Below are positions 8,784 through 16,769 of a DNA stretch of 64,000 nucleotides, piece by piece. The stretch lies in contig QZKU01000019.1 in assembly GCA_003598085.1 (NCBI GenBank), positions 1 to 64,000 on the forward strand, given 5' to 3'. Within the stretch, counting starts at the first letter, position 1. Each line of letters begins with the position of its first letter. The notes beneath the pieces are model-generated. The model ran no database searches. It was not told where the DNA came from and worked only from the letters and a program-made list of their open reading frames with translations. This stretch comes from Candidatus Abyssobacteria bacterium SURF_5 (GTDB lineage Bacteria; Abyssobacteria; SURF-5). Position numbers and translations under genes: made by a program.

Positions 8784-9722
8784 TTATTCAGGTCTTTCCT
8801 TGATTTCGCCGCATTTCCACAAGAGCGTGTTCCATTTGTGGTCGACGTATTTCTGGAAAGTCATCAACATGTCGGCGTTCTCAGGCTTGAACAGGTGATT
8901 GAAGCGACCCTGACCCTTCAGCCATTCTTCGAGCGGCTTCTTCTCGCGCGGCTTATAAGTCAACTTGTAGACGCCGTTCACCACTTCATAGAGCGGCCAT
9001 AGACAGGTGTCCACGCCGAGCTTCGAATATTTCAAAGAATCGGCCGGGTTAATCCGCCAGCCCCTGTGGCAGGAGGAGAGAACGTTGATGAAGGAAGGCC
9101 CCTTCGTCGCCAGAGCCTTTGTTACTTTCTTGTTGAGGTCACGGTGGAAACCGATTGATGCTTGCGCTACGTATGGCACGTCATGTGCCACCATAATCTG
9201 CGTCAGATCTTTCTGGAATTGCTGTTTCCCCGCGATCTTAATGCCGGCGGGTGTCGTGCTGGTGGCGGCTCCAAACGGGGTTGCGCTCGAGCGCTGGATG
9301 CCGGTATTCATATAGCCTTGGTTATCGTAGCAAAGGTAGAGCATGTTGTGCCCGCGTTCCATCGCGCCGGAAAGCGATTGCAGGCCGATGTCGTACGTGC
9401 CGCCATCGCCCCCGAAGGCGATAAAGCTGTACTCGGCGTCCAGCTTCCCCTTCTTCTTCAACGCCCGATATGCGGTTTCAACTCCGGAGATTGTGGCGGC
9501 AACGTTCTCAAATGCATTATGGATGAAGGAACTACGCCACGCCGTGAACGGAAATATGGTGGAGACCACTTCCATGCAGCCGGTTGATAATCCGGCCACG
9601 AGATGTTTATCTACTGCCAGGGTCACCTGTCGCATTGTTATTGCAGGCGCGCAACCGGAACACGCCCGATGCCCGCTGCAGAATATGTCCTGTCTTTTCG
9701 CTAATTCTTTTAAAGATGCCAT
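8784..9722 (-). CDS. porB: Pyruvate:ferredoxin oxidoreductase, beta subunit
   Basis: The 312-residue beta subunit binds thiamine diphosphate and the proximal 4Fe-4S cluster in the four-subunit oxidoreductase that splits pyruvate and CoA into acetyl-CoA, CO2 and reduced ferredoxin. Visible signatures are the cysteines of CSGHRACSGCAP near the N-terminus, the ThDP/Mg motif GDGGTYDIG with YDNQGYMNTG, and the later SSCHRGW cysteine. Shine-Dalgarno GAGGGTGA precedes ATG. It is the last gene of the operon, 26 bases after porA, with a strong terminator behind it. Another 2-oxoacid is possible, but PorA is of the pyruvate type. Confidence 0.92.
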   Translation of the reverse strand: MASLKELAKRQDIFCSGHRACSGCAPAITMRQVTLAVDKHLVAGLSTGCMEVVSTIFPFTAWRSSFIHNAFENVAATISGVETAYRALKKKGKLDAEYSFIAFGGDGGTYDIGLQSLSGAMERGHNMLYLCYDNQGYMNTGIQRSSATPFGAATSTTPAGIKIAGKQQFQKDLTQIMVAHDVPYVAQASIGFHRDLNKKVTKALATKGPSFINVLSSCHRGWRINPADSLKYSKLGVDTCLWPLYEVVNGVYKLTYKPREKKPLEEWLKGQGRFNHLFKPENADMLMTFQKYVDHKWNTLLWKCGEIKERPE

Positions 9723-9748
9723 TGAATCACCCTCACTCTATTAAAGAC

Positions 9749-10921
9749 TTATTCTCTCAGCCCCAGGTATTTCATCTGCTGGTCGCATTTCCCTTCAAAG
9801 AGATCGTTAAACGCCGATTCGGCCATTGCCGGCATGAAATCGCGTCCGCCGAGACCGTAAATGTAGCTGCAAATGGGGATTGTCTTCCCGTACATGGCTG
9901 CTTTTGTTTCCAGGTACAGCGGCCCGCCCTGCGCACCGAAAGAGATCGATCGATCCAGGACGGCGACCGATTTCAGGTGGCTGAGCGCCTGAGCGAGCTG
10001 CTCATACGGGAAGGGCCGGAACACGCGCAACTTGATCATTCCCGCCCTGGTTCCGCGTTCCCGCAGGGTATCGACAACTTCCTTCGTCGTGCCCGCAGCC
10101 GAACCCATCACGATTATCGCGCATTCGGCGTCATCCAACCGGTATTTTTCGAAGAAGCTGTATTCCCGGCCGGTCAGTTCAAGAAACTCCTTGCCAACCT
10201 GCTCGATCACGCGGGGCGCATTGTACATGCCTTCCACCTGCTGGCGCTTATGCTCGAAATAGTAATCCTGCAGGTCCAGCGCGCCCATCGTTATCGGCTG
10301 GTTAGGATCGAGCAGGGTGAAAAGAGGCGTGAACTCACCTACGAAGCGCCGCGCCGCCTCATCGTCCAGAATTTCAAGCACCTCTGTGGTATGACTGATA
10401 ATGAAGCCGTCCAGCGTGATCATTGTCGGCAACATCACGTCCTTGTGCTCGGCGATCCGAAACGCCTGCAGCGTGTTGTCGTATGCTTCCTGCGTATTCT
10501 CAGAGAAAATCTGTATCCAACCGGCGTCGCGCGCGCCCATCGAGTCGCTATGATCACAATGAATGTTCAGCGGGCCGCTCAGCGCGCGGTTTACGACGGG
10601 CATCACGATCGGCAGCCGCAATCCCGATGCAATATACAGCACTTCCCACATCAGCGCCAGTCCATTGGCGCTCGTAGCGGTAATGGCGCGGACTCCGCTT
10701 GCCGAGGCGCCCACAGTGGCGCTCATGGCGCTATGCTCGGACTCGACGGCAATCAGTTCGGTGTCTACTTTGCCGTCATTCACGAATTCGGCGAATCTAT
10801 GCATCAATTCTGTTTGCGGCGTGATCGGGAAAACGGCGGCAACATCCGGATTTACCTGCCGCAGCGCTTCTGCGACCGCCTCATTCCCAGTCAGCGCAAT
10901 TCTCGCTGTTTCTTTTGCCAT
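9749..10921 (-). CDS. porA: Pyruvate:ferredoxin oxidoreductase, alpha subunit
   Basis: The 390-residue alpha subunit shapes the substrate/ThDP pocket and the CoA site. Family motifs are clear: VFPITPQTELM near residue 35, VESEHSAMSA, TATSANGLALM and the DSMGARDAGWIQ segment. ATG is preceded by AAGAGG. It lies 10 bases after the ferredoxin subunit gene and 26 before porB, so the subunits should be made stoichiometrically. A long open frame antisense to it (9584-11026, plus strand) is a codon-bias shadow. Confidence 0.92.
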   Translation of the reverse strand: MAKETARIALTGNEAVAEALRQVNPDVAAVFPITPQTELMHRFAEFVNDGKVDTELIAVESEHSAMSATVGASASGVRAITATSANGLALMWEVLYIASGLRLPIVMPVVNRALSGPLNIHCDHSDSMGARDAGWIQIFSENTQEAYDNTLQAFRIAEHKDVMLPTMITLDGFIISHTTEVLEILDDEAARRFVGEFTPLFTLLDPNQPITMGALDLQDYYFEHKRQQVEGMYNAPRVIEQVGKEFLELTGREYSFFEKYRLDDAECAIIVMGSAAGTTKEVVDTLRERGTRAGMIKLRVFRPFPYEQLAQALSHLKSVAVLDRSISFGAQGGPLYLETKAAMYGKTIPICSYIYGLGGRDFMPAMAESAFNDLFEGKCDQQMKYLGLRE

Positions 10922-10931
10922 TGTTTACCTC

Positions 10932-11231
10932 TTATTCCTCGAATTCTGATTCCGGTTTCATGGCGATGGCGCTCACCTTCGGCGGGCACACTGCTGCGCA
11001 GATGCCGCACCCCTTGCAATGGGTGAGATCGAATCCCTTGAACTGGTCGTCTTCCACTATTATGGCTGCATCCGGGCAGGCAAACCAACATTCCAGGCAA
11101 TTGATGCACTTCTCTTTATCATGGACGGGCCTGAATGAACGCCATGAACCGGTTTCATATTCATATGCAGTCCCCCCGCGCGGAATGATTCCGCCGATGG
11201 GGATTTCCTTCCAGCCTTTCAATTTGCTCAT
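10932..11231 (-). CDS. porD: Pyruvate:ferredoxin oxidoreductase, delta (ferredoxin) subunit
   Basis: This 99-residue 2x[4Fe-4S] ferredoxin-like subunit passes electrons out of the enzyme. Two cluster motifs are present: CINCLECWFACPD and CKGCGICAAVCPP, each CX2CX2-3CX3CP. The N-terminus (GWKEIPIGGIIPRGGTA) is the extension typical of PorD. Its start overlaps the porC stop (ATGA), indicating translational coupling, and it is followed 10 bases later by porA. Confidence 0.92.
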   Translation of the reverse strand: MSKLKGWKEIPIGGIIPRGGTAYEYETGSWRSFRPVHDKEKCINCLECWFACPDAAIIVEDDQFKGFDLTHCKGCGICAAVCPPKVSAIAMKPESEFEE

Positions 11232-11800
11232 GCTGCTTTTACCTCCTCATATGCGCGTTTGATCGCTTTGAGGTTCCCCTCGACCACCTGAGCCTTGAAT
11301 TTCTTGGAGAACTTTTTCTTGATATCCTCAAGCAATACGTCAAGCGAGAGGGTGCCGGATACCTTTACCAGCGCACCCAGCATCGGCGTGTTCGGGATGG
11401 GGCGGCCCATTTCTTCAAGCGCGATCTGCGACGCATCAATCAGGAAAAGCTTTTTCCCGCTCCATTTCAGTTTGCCGCGGATTGCCTTCGGATCTTTGTT
11501 CGTATTGACAATCAGAATCCCGTCTTCTGCAAGTCCTTCGCATACGTTAACCGTGTCCAGAAGCGTGTCGTCAAGCACGACGACCGTATCGGGCTCATCA
11601 ATTGCCGAATGAAGGCGTATGGGATGGTCGCTGATCCGCGTGAAACCCCTCATCGGAGCACCCATTCGCTCAGGACCATAATCAGGGAAACCCTGGCTGT
11701 ACTTGCCGTCTCCTATCGCTGCTTCCGCAAGAAAAGTGGCGGCCGTTTTGGCGCCCTGGCCTCCGCGTGCATGCCATCGAATTTCAGTTAATTTTGCCAC
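11228..11800 (-). CDS. porC: Pyruvate:ferredoxin oxidoreductase, gamma subunit
   Basis: The 190-residue gamma subunit contains the CoA-contacting domain. It opens with ITEIRWHARGGQGA-type sequence (here LTEIRWHARGGQGAK), the hallmark of PorC, followed by FPDYGPERMGAP. It is the promoter-proximal gene of porC-porD-porA-porB. The start is GTG at 11800 with AAGGAG about 12 bases upstream. The gene order gamma-delta-alpha-beta matches archaeal and Thermotoga-type four-subunit enzymes rather than the single-chain enzyme. Confidence 0.9.
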   Translation of the reverse strand: MAKLTEIRWHARGGQGAKTAATFLAEAAIGDGKYSQGFPDYGPERMGAPMRGFTRISDHPIRLHSAIDEPDTVVVLDDTLLDTVNVCEGLAEDGILIVNTNKDPKAIRGKLKWSGKKLFLIDASQIALEEMGRPIPNTPMLGALVKVSGTLSLDVLLEDIKKKFSKKFKAQVVEGNLKAIKRAYEEVKAA

Positions 11801-12367
11801 TTTTTCCGTTGTCTCCTTGGTTGCTTTTCCCCTTGAACAATATTCCTATCATTATAATAATAGCACATTTAGAAAAAATTTTTCTACTGCCCTTGCCAGT
11901 TCCAATTCTGGGTGGGCGATGGAAAAGTATAGCAAAGCGAACGGCGTATTTCAAGCATTTTTTGCGGCTCTTGCTCTCTCGCACCATCCAGAATTCCATC
12001 TTCTCCGGCATCGCTTCATCGTCTCCATTGGGAAGAGTTTGCTTCTCCGGCCGGAAATCATCCAGGTAATGGAGACGTTCGCAGGCGTATCATAAGCGTT
12101 TCCCGGAAAGGGACGCCCCGTCATTTGGCTTCTGGACCAGAATGCAGGAAATTCAGATTTGCTGCTTTTAGAAGCATTGGAAATAATGAGACAGCGATGA
12201 GGGCCTCTCACGAACCGCAAAAAGGGCTTTAAGATGGAGCGCCGGAAAACCCATGGCAGAGTGTGCAGCCGCCACTCGTATCAGAACCTTCCTGAAACGT
12301 ACCACTGGAAGTTAAAATGAGCGGCAAATACCCTGGTAGAAAACCGGTTTCCTAACACCAGGACAAG
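11801..12367. other. Divergent intergenic region between porC and the FNT gene
   Basis: About 570 bases with no supported gene. The porC side is very AT-rich: TATAAT on the minus strand (11851-11856) and a near-perfect palindrome TAGAAAAA-A-TTTTTCTA at 11870-11886 sit where a promoter and operator would be, although no good -35 is visible. The FNT side carries nested inverted repeats at 12332-12362 (described separately). The middle shows nothing I recognise. Confidence 0.45.
12332..12362 (+). promoter_or_regulatory. Nested inverted repeat just upstream of the FNT gene
   Basis: CCTGGT (12332-12337) and ACCAGG (12357-12362) form an outer inverted repeat enclosing the perfect 10-bp palindrome AAACCGGTTT (12341-12350). 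It ends five bases before the FNT start codon, so it could be an operator or a leader hairpin influencing ribosome access. No family of regulator can be named. Confidence 0.4.
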
Positions 12368-13192
12368 ATGAAAGTACCGCAGAAAGAAAAGGATGAAAAT
12401 ATGCAAGATCGGCAAGCTGATGGCCCAACAAAATCTTACCATCTGATTTTAGAGCAAAAAATAGAACAGGGCTTGGCCGAGTTTGAGCGGTCCAACAGCG
12501 GATTGTTTCTATCCGCTCTTTCGGCCGGCTTGGATTTAGGCTTCAGCGTCTTTCTAATGGCGGTCCTGTATTCCAGATTCAGCGGAATTCTTACAAATGA
12601 AGCCATAGAAAGCCTGATGGCAATCGTCTACTCAACCGGTTTCCTGTTGGTGATTTTCGGCAGATCGGAATTGTTTACAGAACACACGGCGCTGGCGGTA
12701 TTTCCTGTTTTGGCCGGGCGGTCCACGATTCGCTCTCTGCTGCGCGTGTGGATGATTATTTACATGGCGAACCTTCTCGGAGCGGCTGCATTCTCTCTTC
12801 TCCTGCTTGCTGTCGGTCCTTCCCTGAACATCATCAAGGAGGATGCTTTTGTCAATCTTGCCGAATCGCTCATTAAGCCTTCATGGTACATAATCCTGCT
12901 CAGTGGCGTTGTGGCAGGTTGGCTGATGGGCCTGGTGTCCTGGCTCGTGACCGCAGGGAAGGAGACAATCGGACAGGTATTTTTTGTGATGCTGCTCACA
13001 GCAACAATAGGATTCGGGAAACTGCATCATTGTATTGTGGGCTCAATAGAAATCCTTCCTGCCGTCTATTTGGGCCTTGGGGTCAGCTTCTGGCAATATC
13101 TGTACACCCTCTTGTGGATGACCTTTGGAAACATAATTGGAGGGGTTTTTTTCGTGGCTTTGATCAAATACAGCCACACCGTTCGCGGTTAG
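12368..13192 (+). CDS. Formate/nitrite transporter (FNT) family channel, YfdC-like
   Basis: A 274-residue inner-membrane protein with a charged N-terminus of about 45 residues and six hydrophobic segments, the usual FNT plan. FGRSELFTEHTALAVFPVL is characteristic of the YfdC-like branch rather than classical FocA. FNT pentamers conduct formate, nitrite, hydrosulfide or similar weak-acid anions; the substrate of this branch is not established. An alternative ATG at 12401 has AAGGA at a better distance than the 12368 start, so the first eleven residues are uncertain. It is convergent with the flavoprotein gene downstream. Confidence 0.85.
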   Translation: MKVPQKEKDENMQDRQADGPTKSYHLILEQKIEQGLAEFERSNSGLFLSALSAGLDLGFSVFLMAVLYSRFSGILTNEAIESLMAIVYSTGFLLVIFGRSELFTEHTALAVFPVLAGRSTIRSLLRVWMIIYMANLLGAAAFSLLLLAVGPSLNIIKEDAFVNLAESLIKPSWYIILLSGVVAGWLMGLVSWLVTAGKETIGQVFFVMLLTATIGFGKLHHCIVGSIEILPAVYLGLGVSFWQYLYTLLWMTFGNIIGGVFFVALIKYSHTVRG

Positions 13193-13284
13193 CAGAAAAG
13201 CTGCTTGAGAGGGTCCAATTCGGTGGGCGGAATTTTGATCATAAGCACTGCAGGAAGGGCGTCGCTTGAATCCAAATCCAAAAA

Positions 13285-13959
13285 TCAGGTGAGTCCCCGA
13301 TGCTTCTGCCAAAACGCGTACTCGTACGGCCATTCCTGCTTCCGGTAGACCATCAGGTATTTCATTCGCTCCTTGAAATTATCTTTCACGCGCTCGACCT
13401 CCGGCAGAACTGCTTTGCTTTTCCAAGAATGCACCAAAATCCTGCCCAGTTCGCGGGCGCGCGCAACAATTTCCTCGGTGAATCGGCCGTCCGGAAGCAG
13501 GCCCATAGTTGCCCAGACCGAACCGACCGGCGTAATGCCAGTGGTGATCAGGAAATGATTCATGTAGTTGACAATCGGCTCCTCGTCGCCACCGCCCGAC
13601 GTTACGACTGAGGCGCCATATTTTCCCTCGAATCCCACGCAATGAATCACGCCGCAGCACCTGTCAATGAATGCCTTAAGTTGAGCGCTCACGCTGTAGA
13701 TGTAGTTTGGACTGCCGAGGATCAGTCCGTCCGCGTCAAGGATCTTCTGCCTGATCTCTTCAAAATCATCTTTCTGCGGACATTTCCCCACTTTATGACA
13801 AGTGTCACAGGCGTTGCACGGATTCACTCTCTTGCCCGGGAGGAAAATCGTTTCGACGCAAGCGCCTTCACCTTCCGCGCCTTCACCCACCAAATCTGCC
13901 AATCGCGCTGTCGCACCCCTCGCTTTATGAGGGCTCCCGATGATAGTGATGATTTTCAT
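13285..13959 (-). CDS. Flavodoxin-like NAD(P)H-dependent FMN oxidoreductase, iron-sulfur flavoprotein type
   Basis: A 224-residue protein of the NADPH-dependent FMN reductase/iron-sulfur flavoprotein group. The N-terminus IITIIGSPHKARGATA is the phosphate-binding loop for FMN. A compact cysteine motif CNACDTCHKVGKCPQKDDF (CX2CX2CX5C-like) resembles the cluster-binding segment of ISF proteins, and GLILGSPNYIYSVSAQLK contacts the flavin. These cytoplasmic enzymes move electrons between ferredoxin or NAD(P)H and small acceptors. ATG has GGGAGGAAGC just upstream. It appears monocistronic. Confidence 0.85.
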   Translation of the reverse strand: MKIITIIGSPHKARGATARLADLVGEGAEGEGACVETIFLPGKRVNPCNACDTCHKVGKCPQKDDFEEIRQKILDADGLILGSPNYIYSVSAQLKAFIDRCCGVIHCVGFEGKYGASVVTSGGGDEEPIVNYMNHFLITTGITPVGSVWATMGLLPDGRFTEEIVARARELGRILVHSWKSKAVLPEVERVKDNFKERMKYLMVYRKQEWPYEYAFWQKHRGLT

Positions 13960-14157
13960 GCTTCCTCCCGATCAACTAAACATGACGGTCAAAATGCCGG
14001 TGGCTTGCGTTGGATTCATTATCCCATAAAGTGGGGAGAATTGTCACGGGAGGAAACAAGGAAAAAAGAGTTTCAGAAGGAGCTAAGGCCTTAGGAAATT
14101 CCTGCTGTGAGGAAAAAGTCAGACTATCCGGACAGCACCTGGACCCTGCTGGGCCTA

Positions 14158-15375
14158 TCATTCCTTCGGCTGTTCCAGTTCGGCCGCTTCCGCCTGTTCC
14201 AACAGTTGTACGAGGGGAGGCTTAGCGTTCCCTTCAGCTTTTGCGATGGCGAGCGCTGTCAGTCCGGCCTTGTTTCTGGCGGTTGCGTTGGCGCCTCGAT
14301 CAAGGAGCATTTTTACAGCTTCAGCGTTTCCGACTGATGCGGCGGCCATTAAGGGAGTCTGCCCATTCTTGTTCCTTGCATTCGGGTCGGCATTCGCGTT
14401 GAGCAGAAGCCGGGCGATTTCGGTTTTGTCCTCGCCAATGGCCATCAATAATGGCGATGATCCATCCTTTGCGGCGAGATTGGGATCGGCGCCTTTCTCG
14501 AGAAGTAATTTTGCGACGTCAGCGTTTCCGGCAGCAACCGCAGCAAGCAACGGAGTCTGCCCATTCTTATCCCGTATATTCGGGTCCGCATTATGATCAA
14601 GCAGGAGAAGGGTCAGATCGTTTTTGCCTTCACGAACGGCCGTCAGCAGCAGCGCCGACTCCTCCATATCGCGGGCATTCGGATTCGCGCCGCCATCGAG
14701 CAGGAGACCGGCCATCTCCATCTTGTTATCGCGAACGGCCAGCAACAGCGACGTCCAACCATTTCTCGCCGCCGTATCAGGATCAGCGCCTCTCTGGAGC
14801 AGGATTTCGGCCATGTGGAGGTCGTTGTTGAGAGCGGCGATCATCAGCGCGGTGGCGCCTCCCCTGGTCCTCGTATTGACCTTGGCGCCGCCGTCCAGAA
14901 GAATGTACACGATCGACGTGTTTCGCGCGAGAGCAGCGAGCGTGAGCGCGGTGAAGCCTTGGGTGGTTTTTGCGTTCGGATTTGCTCGCATCCTCAATAA
15001 GCTTCTGACGACATCAGAATTTCCGCCGCTGGTGGCAGCCATTATGGCCGTCATGTTGCTGTCCTTGAATGGCGCCCAGCTCTCATCCTCCCCCAGAAGA
15101 AGGTTGGCGGCCTCTTCTTTATTGAGATACCGCTCGATTAATCTTACCGTTTGAAGATCGATTCCGGTGGCATTGGGATCTACCCCATCGCTCAGCAGAA
15201 TACGAACATATTTCGAGTTCCCTTTACTTGCTTCTGTCATCAGTAATGTAGAAGAACTGCTTCGATCGGCTGCGGCGGCATATTTGTTGCCGGAATATGA
15301 ACTGCAGCCCGCCGTGCCCATCAAGAGCATGAGCATTAGGAACAGTGTCGTGCGAAAATGTCCATTCGCAGTCAT
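14158..15375 (-). CDS. Ankyrin-repeat lipoprotein
   Basis: A 405-residue protein made almost wholly of about nine to ten ankyrin repeats (units such as GQTPLLAAVAAGNADVAKLL followed by LEKGADPN). It starts with a lipoprotein signal peptide ending in MGTAGC, so it is probably tethered to the outer or inner membrane facing the periplasm. Periplasmic ankyrin proteins act as protein-protein scaffolds; some protect against oxidants or toxins. The repeats are also visible in the DNA as recurring near-identical segments about 99 bases apart. ATG is preceded by AGAGGGG. No enzymatic domain is attached, and the flanking genes give no clear partner. Confidence 0.85.
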   Translation of the reverse strand: MTANGHFRTTLFLMLMLLMGTAGCSSYSGNKYAAAADRSSSSTLLMTEASKGNSKYVRILLSDGVDPNATGIDLQTVRLIERYLNKEEAANLLLGEDESWAPFKDSNMTAIMAATSGGNSDVVRSLLRMRANPNAKTTQGFTALTLAALARNTSIVYILLDGGAKVNTRTRGGATALMIAALNNDLHMAEILLQRGADPDTAARNGWTSLLLAVRDNKMEMAGLLLDGGANPNARDMEESALLLTAVREGKNDLTLLLLDHNADPNIRDKNGQTPLLAAVAAGNADVAKLLLEKGADPNLAAKDGSSPLLMAIGEDKTEIARLLLNANADPNARNKNGQTPLMAAASVGNAEAVKMLLDRGANATARNKAGLTALAIAKAEGNAKPPLVQLLEQAEAAELEQPKE

Positions 15376-15540
15376 CTTGCGACCCCTCTCTTCACGTCGG
15401 TTGTCCGTTTGTCAGACGCCGGCTGGCCTCGTTCCTGCCATTGTCGGCCTTTTCAATAAATTAAGATTTTATTCAGCCGAAGGAGCAAAAAACCTGCCAA
15501 TGAAAACCGTGCTCAAAGCCCGCTACTGCGCGAGTCCTTC

Positions 15541-15569
15541 TTGACACTGGACGTGCTTTCTGGTAATTT
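15541..15569 (+). promoter_or_regulatory. Sigma-70-like promoter for the aminotransferase/serA genes
   Basis: A perfect TTGACA (15541-15546) is followed after 17 bases by TAATTT (15564-15569) with an extended TGG just upstream of the -10 element. A perfect TATAAT at 15572-15577 also lies here, but 25 bases from the TTGACA. Either would start transcription about 50-60 bases before the aminotransferase gene. Confidence 0.55.
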
Positions 15570-15629
15570 AGTATAATTTTAGTTATTGAGTTGCGAAGGG
15601 TGTAGTGTTTCTTGTGACGAAGGATTTCG

Positions 15630-16769
15630 ATGAAGAAGAAGCTGCTTATGACGCCAGGGCCGACCTCGACTCCGTCCGAGGTGTTGCTCGCCATGGCAAA
15701 ACCGATCATCCATCACCGGACGGAGGAATTTAAGGCCATCCTCAAGGAAACAAACGAGGGTCTGCAGTACCTTTTCCAGACGAAAAACCCGGTCGTAATG
15801 TTTTCCGCCTCGGGCACGGGCGCGATGGAGGCGGCAGTAGTCAATCTCCTCTCCCGCAACGATTTGGCGCTGGTTGTTCGCGGAGGCAAGTTCGGCGAGC
15901 GCTGGGGCGAGATCTGCGAGGCTTACGGCATGAAGCCCCTTTATATCGATGTCGAATGGGGGCATGCGGTCGATCCGGTCGCCATCCAGTCTGCCCTGAA
16001 AGAGCATCCTGAGATAAAAGCCGTCTTTACTACATTATGTGAAACAAGCACGTGCGTAAGAAACGATATTGAGGCTATCGGCAAGACTGTGGCCGACACG
16101 GCCGCTGTGCTGGTGGTCGATGCCATCAGCGGCTTGTGCGCGGACGATCTGAAAACCGACGAGTGGTCGGTGGATGTTGCGGTCTCCGGCTCTCAGAAAG
16201 GAATCATGCTGCCGCCGGGCCTGTCATTTGCATCGATCAGTCCGAAGGCGCAACAGCTTATAGTCAATTCAAATTTGCCGAAATTTTACCTGTCCTTTCA
16301 GAAGGCGCTCAAAAGCCTCGCGAAAACAGATACGCCCTTTACCTCTGCCGTCTCGCTTATTTACGGCCTCAGGGAAGCCATCCGAATGATCCGAGCCGAG
16401 GGTATCGCCGAGGTGATCCGGCGTCATTCGCGTCTGGCGCGCGCGACGCGTGAGGCCGCCGAGGCTCTGGATTTGAGCCTCTTCTCAAAAGCGCCTTCCA
16501 ACGTCGCTACCGCCGTGCAGATGCCGGGCGGGATCGACGCGGATGTTCTCCGCAAGAAGCTGACCGGCGCGTTCGGCATCTCTTTCGCGGGCGGCCAAGA
16601 CAAATTGAAAGGAAATATCATTCGCGTCGCTCATTTGGGATATTGTGCGGAATCGGACGTTCTGACGGCTGTTTCCGCTCTTGAGATAGTGTTAAACAAG
16701 ATGGGCTACTCAGCCAAACCGGGCACGGCAGCCGCAGCGGCGGAACGTGTCTTCACACAACAGCTATGA
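15630..16769 (+). CDS. Class V aminotransferase (alanine/serine-glyoxylate or phosphoserine type)
   Basis: A 379-residue PLP-dependent class V aminotransferase. It begins KLLMTPGPTSTPSEVL, has FSASGTGAMEAAVVNLL for the cofactor phosphate, DAISG for the pyridine-nitrogen Asp, and SGSQKGIMLPPGL with the Schiff-base Lys. By sequence it is of the alanine-glyoxylate/serine-pyruvate type. It overlaps serA by four bases, and in several anaerobes such an enzyme replaces SerC in serine synthesis, so phosphohydroxypyruvate transamination is the likely job. AAGGA precedes the ATG. Confidence 0.85.
   Translation: MKKKLLMTPGPTSTPSEVLLAMAKPIIHHRTEEFKAILKETNEGLQYLFQTKNPVVMFSASGTGAMEAAVVNLLSRNDLALVVRGGKFGERWGEICEAYGMKPLYIDVEWGHAVDPVAIQSALKEHPEIKAVFTTLCETSTCVRNDIEAIGKTVADTAAVLVVDAISGLCADDLKTDEWSVDVAVSGSQKGIMLPPGLSFASISPKAQQLIVNSNLPKFYLSFQKALKSLAKTDTPFTSAVSLIYGLREAIRMIRAEGIAEVIRRHSRLARATREAAEALDLSLFSKAPSNVATAVQMPGGIDADVLRKKLTGAFGISFAGGQDKLKGNIIRVAHLGYCAESDVLTAVSALEIVLNKMGYSAKPGTAAAAAERVFTQQL

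Noticed and set aside
9174-9190. TGGCAC...GTGCCA palindrome resembling a sigma-54 -24 box
   Set aside because: It lies inside porB coding sequence, lacks the -12 GC element and faces no gene start.
9584-11026. 480-codon open frame on the plus strand
   Set aside because: Antisense to porA and the end of porD; the real genes have conserved motifs and ribosome binding sites.
15541-15577. TTGACA with the perfect TATAAT at 15572 as one promoter
   Set aside because: The spacing would be 25 bases, outside the working range; TAATTT at 17 bases with an extended -10 was preferred.
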